From assembly GCA_020846515.1 (NCBI GenBank), contig JADLDX010000384.1:1-7152 (forward strand): a stretch of DNA of 7,152 nucleotides, in the 5' to 3' direction. The translations under genes were made by a program, and so were the position numbers. The notes beneath the pieces are model-generated. The model was not told the DNA's origin. It did no database searches and saw only the letters and a program-made list of their open reading frames with translations. How positions within the stretch are numbered: the stretch's first letter is position 1; every line of letters starts with the position of its first letter. Positions 6,564-7,152 of this stretch are shown one piece after another. This DNA is from Pirellulaceae bacterium. Lineage in GTDB: Bacteria > Planctomycetota > Planctomycetia > Pirellulales > Pirellulaceae.

Positions 6564-7152
6564 TTATTCTCCACCCATGAGGTCTGCCAGCATGCGCGAC
6601 TTGAGCACGAAGCCACCAGCCATGACGATTTGGTCGCCCGCGTTTATACCCTCTTTGATTTCGATACCTGTTTCGCCCGTTAGCCCCGTGACCACGTTGC
6701 GTCGCACGAATACGTCATCATGGTCATGCAAAAAGACGAACTTCTGACCTTCATGTTCTTGAACGGCAGTGTCCGGCAGTTGCAAGACGCCTGATTTCTC
6801 GATCGGTGGCAATTCAACGCTGACGAACATACCTGGTTTTAAAAGGTGTTCTGAATTATCGGCGATAGCCCGCAAGGCGATCGTGCGCGATGCCTCGTCC
6901 ATGATCTCGCCACTGGCAAAGATTTCCGCCTTGAACGTGCGGTCGGGCCAGGCTTCGTTGCGCACGAGCACCGTTTTTCCGTCCAGCCATGACAAGAGCG
7001 GCATGTGCTCTTCGTAGATATCAGCTGTCACCCAAACCGTTGCAAGATCGGCAATGCGCAGCAATTGCATATCGGGTCGTGCATGCTCCAGCAACGCGAC
7101 GTCTTTGGAGAGCACGGTACCATCGAACGGCGCACGAATCGGGTAATGCGAA
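6564..7152 (-). CDS. RND efflux membrane-fusion (periplasmic adaptor) protein, CzcB/CusB type (partial, N-terminus beyond right edge)
   Basis: The visible part is the C-terminal 195 residues; the frame stays open to the right edge, so the start is not in the window. Seen: YPIRAPFDGTVLSKDVALLEH, the second half of the lipoyl/barrel-sandwich domain, then LLRIADLATVWVTADIYEEHM, the start of the beta-barrel domain. LLKPGMFVSVELP and the GLTGETGIEIKEGINAGDQIVMAGGFVLKSRM ending form the membrane-proximal domain of CusB/CzcB adaptors. This family bridges the RND pump and an outer-membrane TolC-like channel in the periplasm. GTG 7113-7115 is an internal codon, not a start, since the conserved APFDGTV lies upstream of it. 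The gene ends 4 bases before the pump gene, so the two are co-transcribed. An HDHDD cluster (6714-6728) lies in a loop and might contact metal, which is speculative. Metal specificity cannot be read from this part. Confidence 0.92.
   Translation of the reverse strand, partial: SHYPIRAPFDGTVLSKDVALLEHARPDMQLLRIADLATVWVTADIYEEHMPLLSWLDGKTVLVRNEAWPDRTFKAEIFASGEIMDEASRTIALRAIADNSEHLLKPGMFVSVELPPIEKSGVLQLPDTAVQEHEGQKFVFLHDHDDVFVRRNVVTGLTGETGIEIKEGINAGDQIVMAGGFVLKSRMLADLMGGE
6569..6575 (-). promoter_or_regulatory. Ribosome binding site of the RND pump gene
   Basis: GGTGGAG on the minus strand lies 9 bases upstream of ATG 6559, overlapping the last codons of the adaptor gene. It fixes the pump start at 6559 rather than at the longer open frame from 6616 and supports translation of the two genes from one transcript. 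Confidence 0.75.

Overview
The window looks like chromosomal DNA of a free-living Gram-negative bacterium, most likely a planctomycete of the Pirellulales type. That assignment is inferred from protein style (an FdhF/YdeP-type molybdoenzyme and a CzcA-type pump), moderate GC content, weak Shine-Dalgarno use and palindromic intergenic repeats. No rRNA or other phylogenetic marker is present, so it is tentative.

Layout: (1) 1-906, minus strand: the N-terminal 302 residues of a molybdopterin oxidoreductase of the FdhF/YdeP type, running off the left edge. (2) 907-1179: a 273-base divergent intergenic region. (3) 1180-2475, plus strand: a complete purD (phosphoribosylamine-glycine ligase, 431 aa). 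(4) 2570-3319, plus strand: a small class I SAM-dependent methyltransferase (249 aa) resembling METTL/ETFB-lysine methyltransferases. (5) 3320-3472: a convergent intergenic region with a T-rich tandem repeat. (6) 3473-6559, minus strand: a complete CzcA-type heavy-metal RND pump (1028 aa). (7) 6564-7152, minus strand: the C-terminal 195 residues of its membrane-fusion partner, running off the right edge.

The last two genes form a clear operon with a 4-base gap: periplasmic adaptor first, then inner-membrane pump, as in czc/cus systems. An outer-membrane TolC-like gene is expected beyond the right edge. purD and the methyltransferase point the same way but are separated by repeats, and no functional link between them is evident.

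The least ordinary signal is a 27-base palindromic element present three times. Two direct copies lie between purD and the methyltransferase gene. A third, inverted and exact over 27 bases, lies at the end of the methyltransferase gene and contains its stop codon. The methyltransferase gene is therefore bracketed by the same hairpin element. I see no CRISPR array, tRNA, rRNA, transposase or phage gene. I do not see a convincing undescribed multi-gene system; the repeat-bracketed methyltransferase is the best lead.
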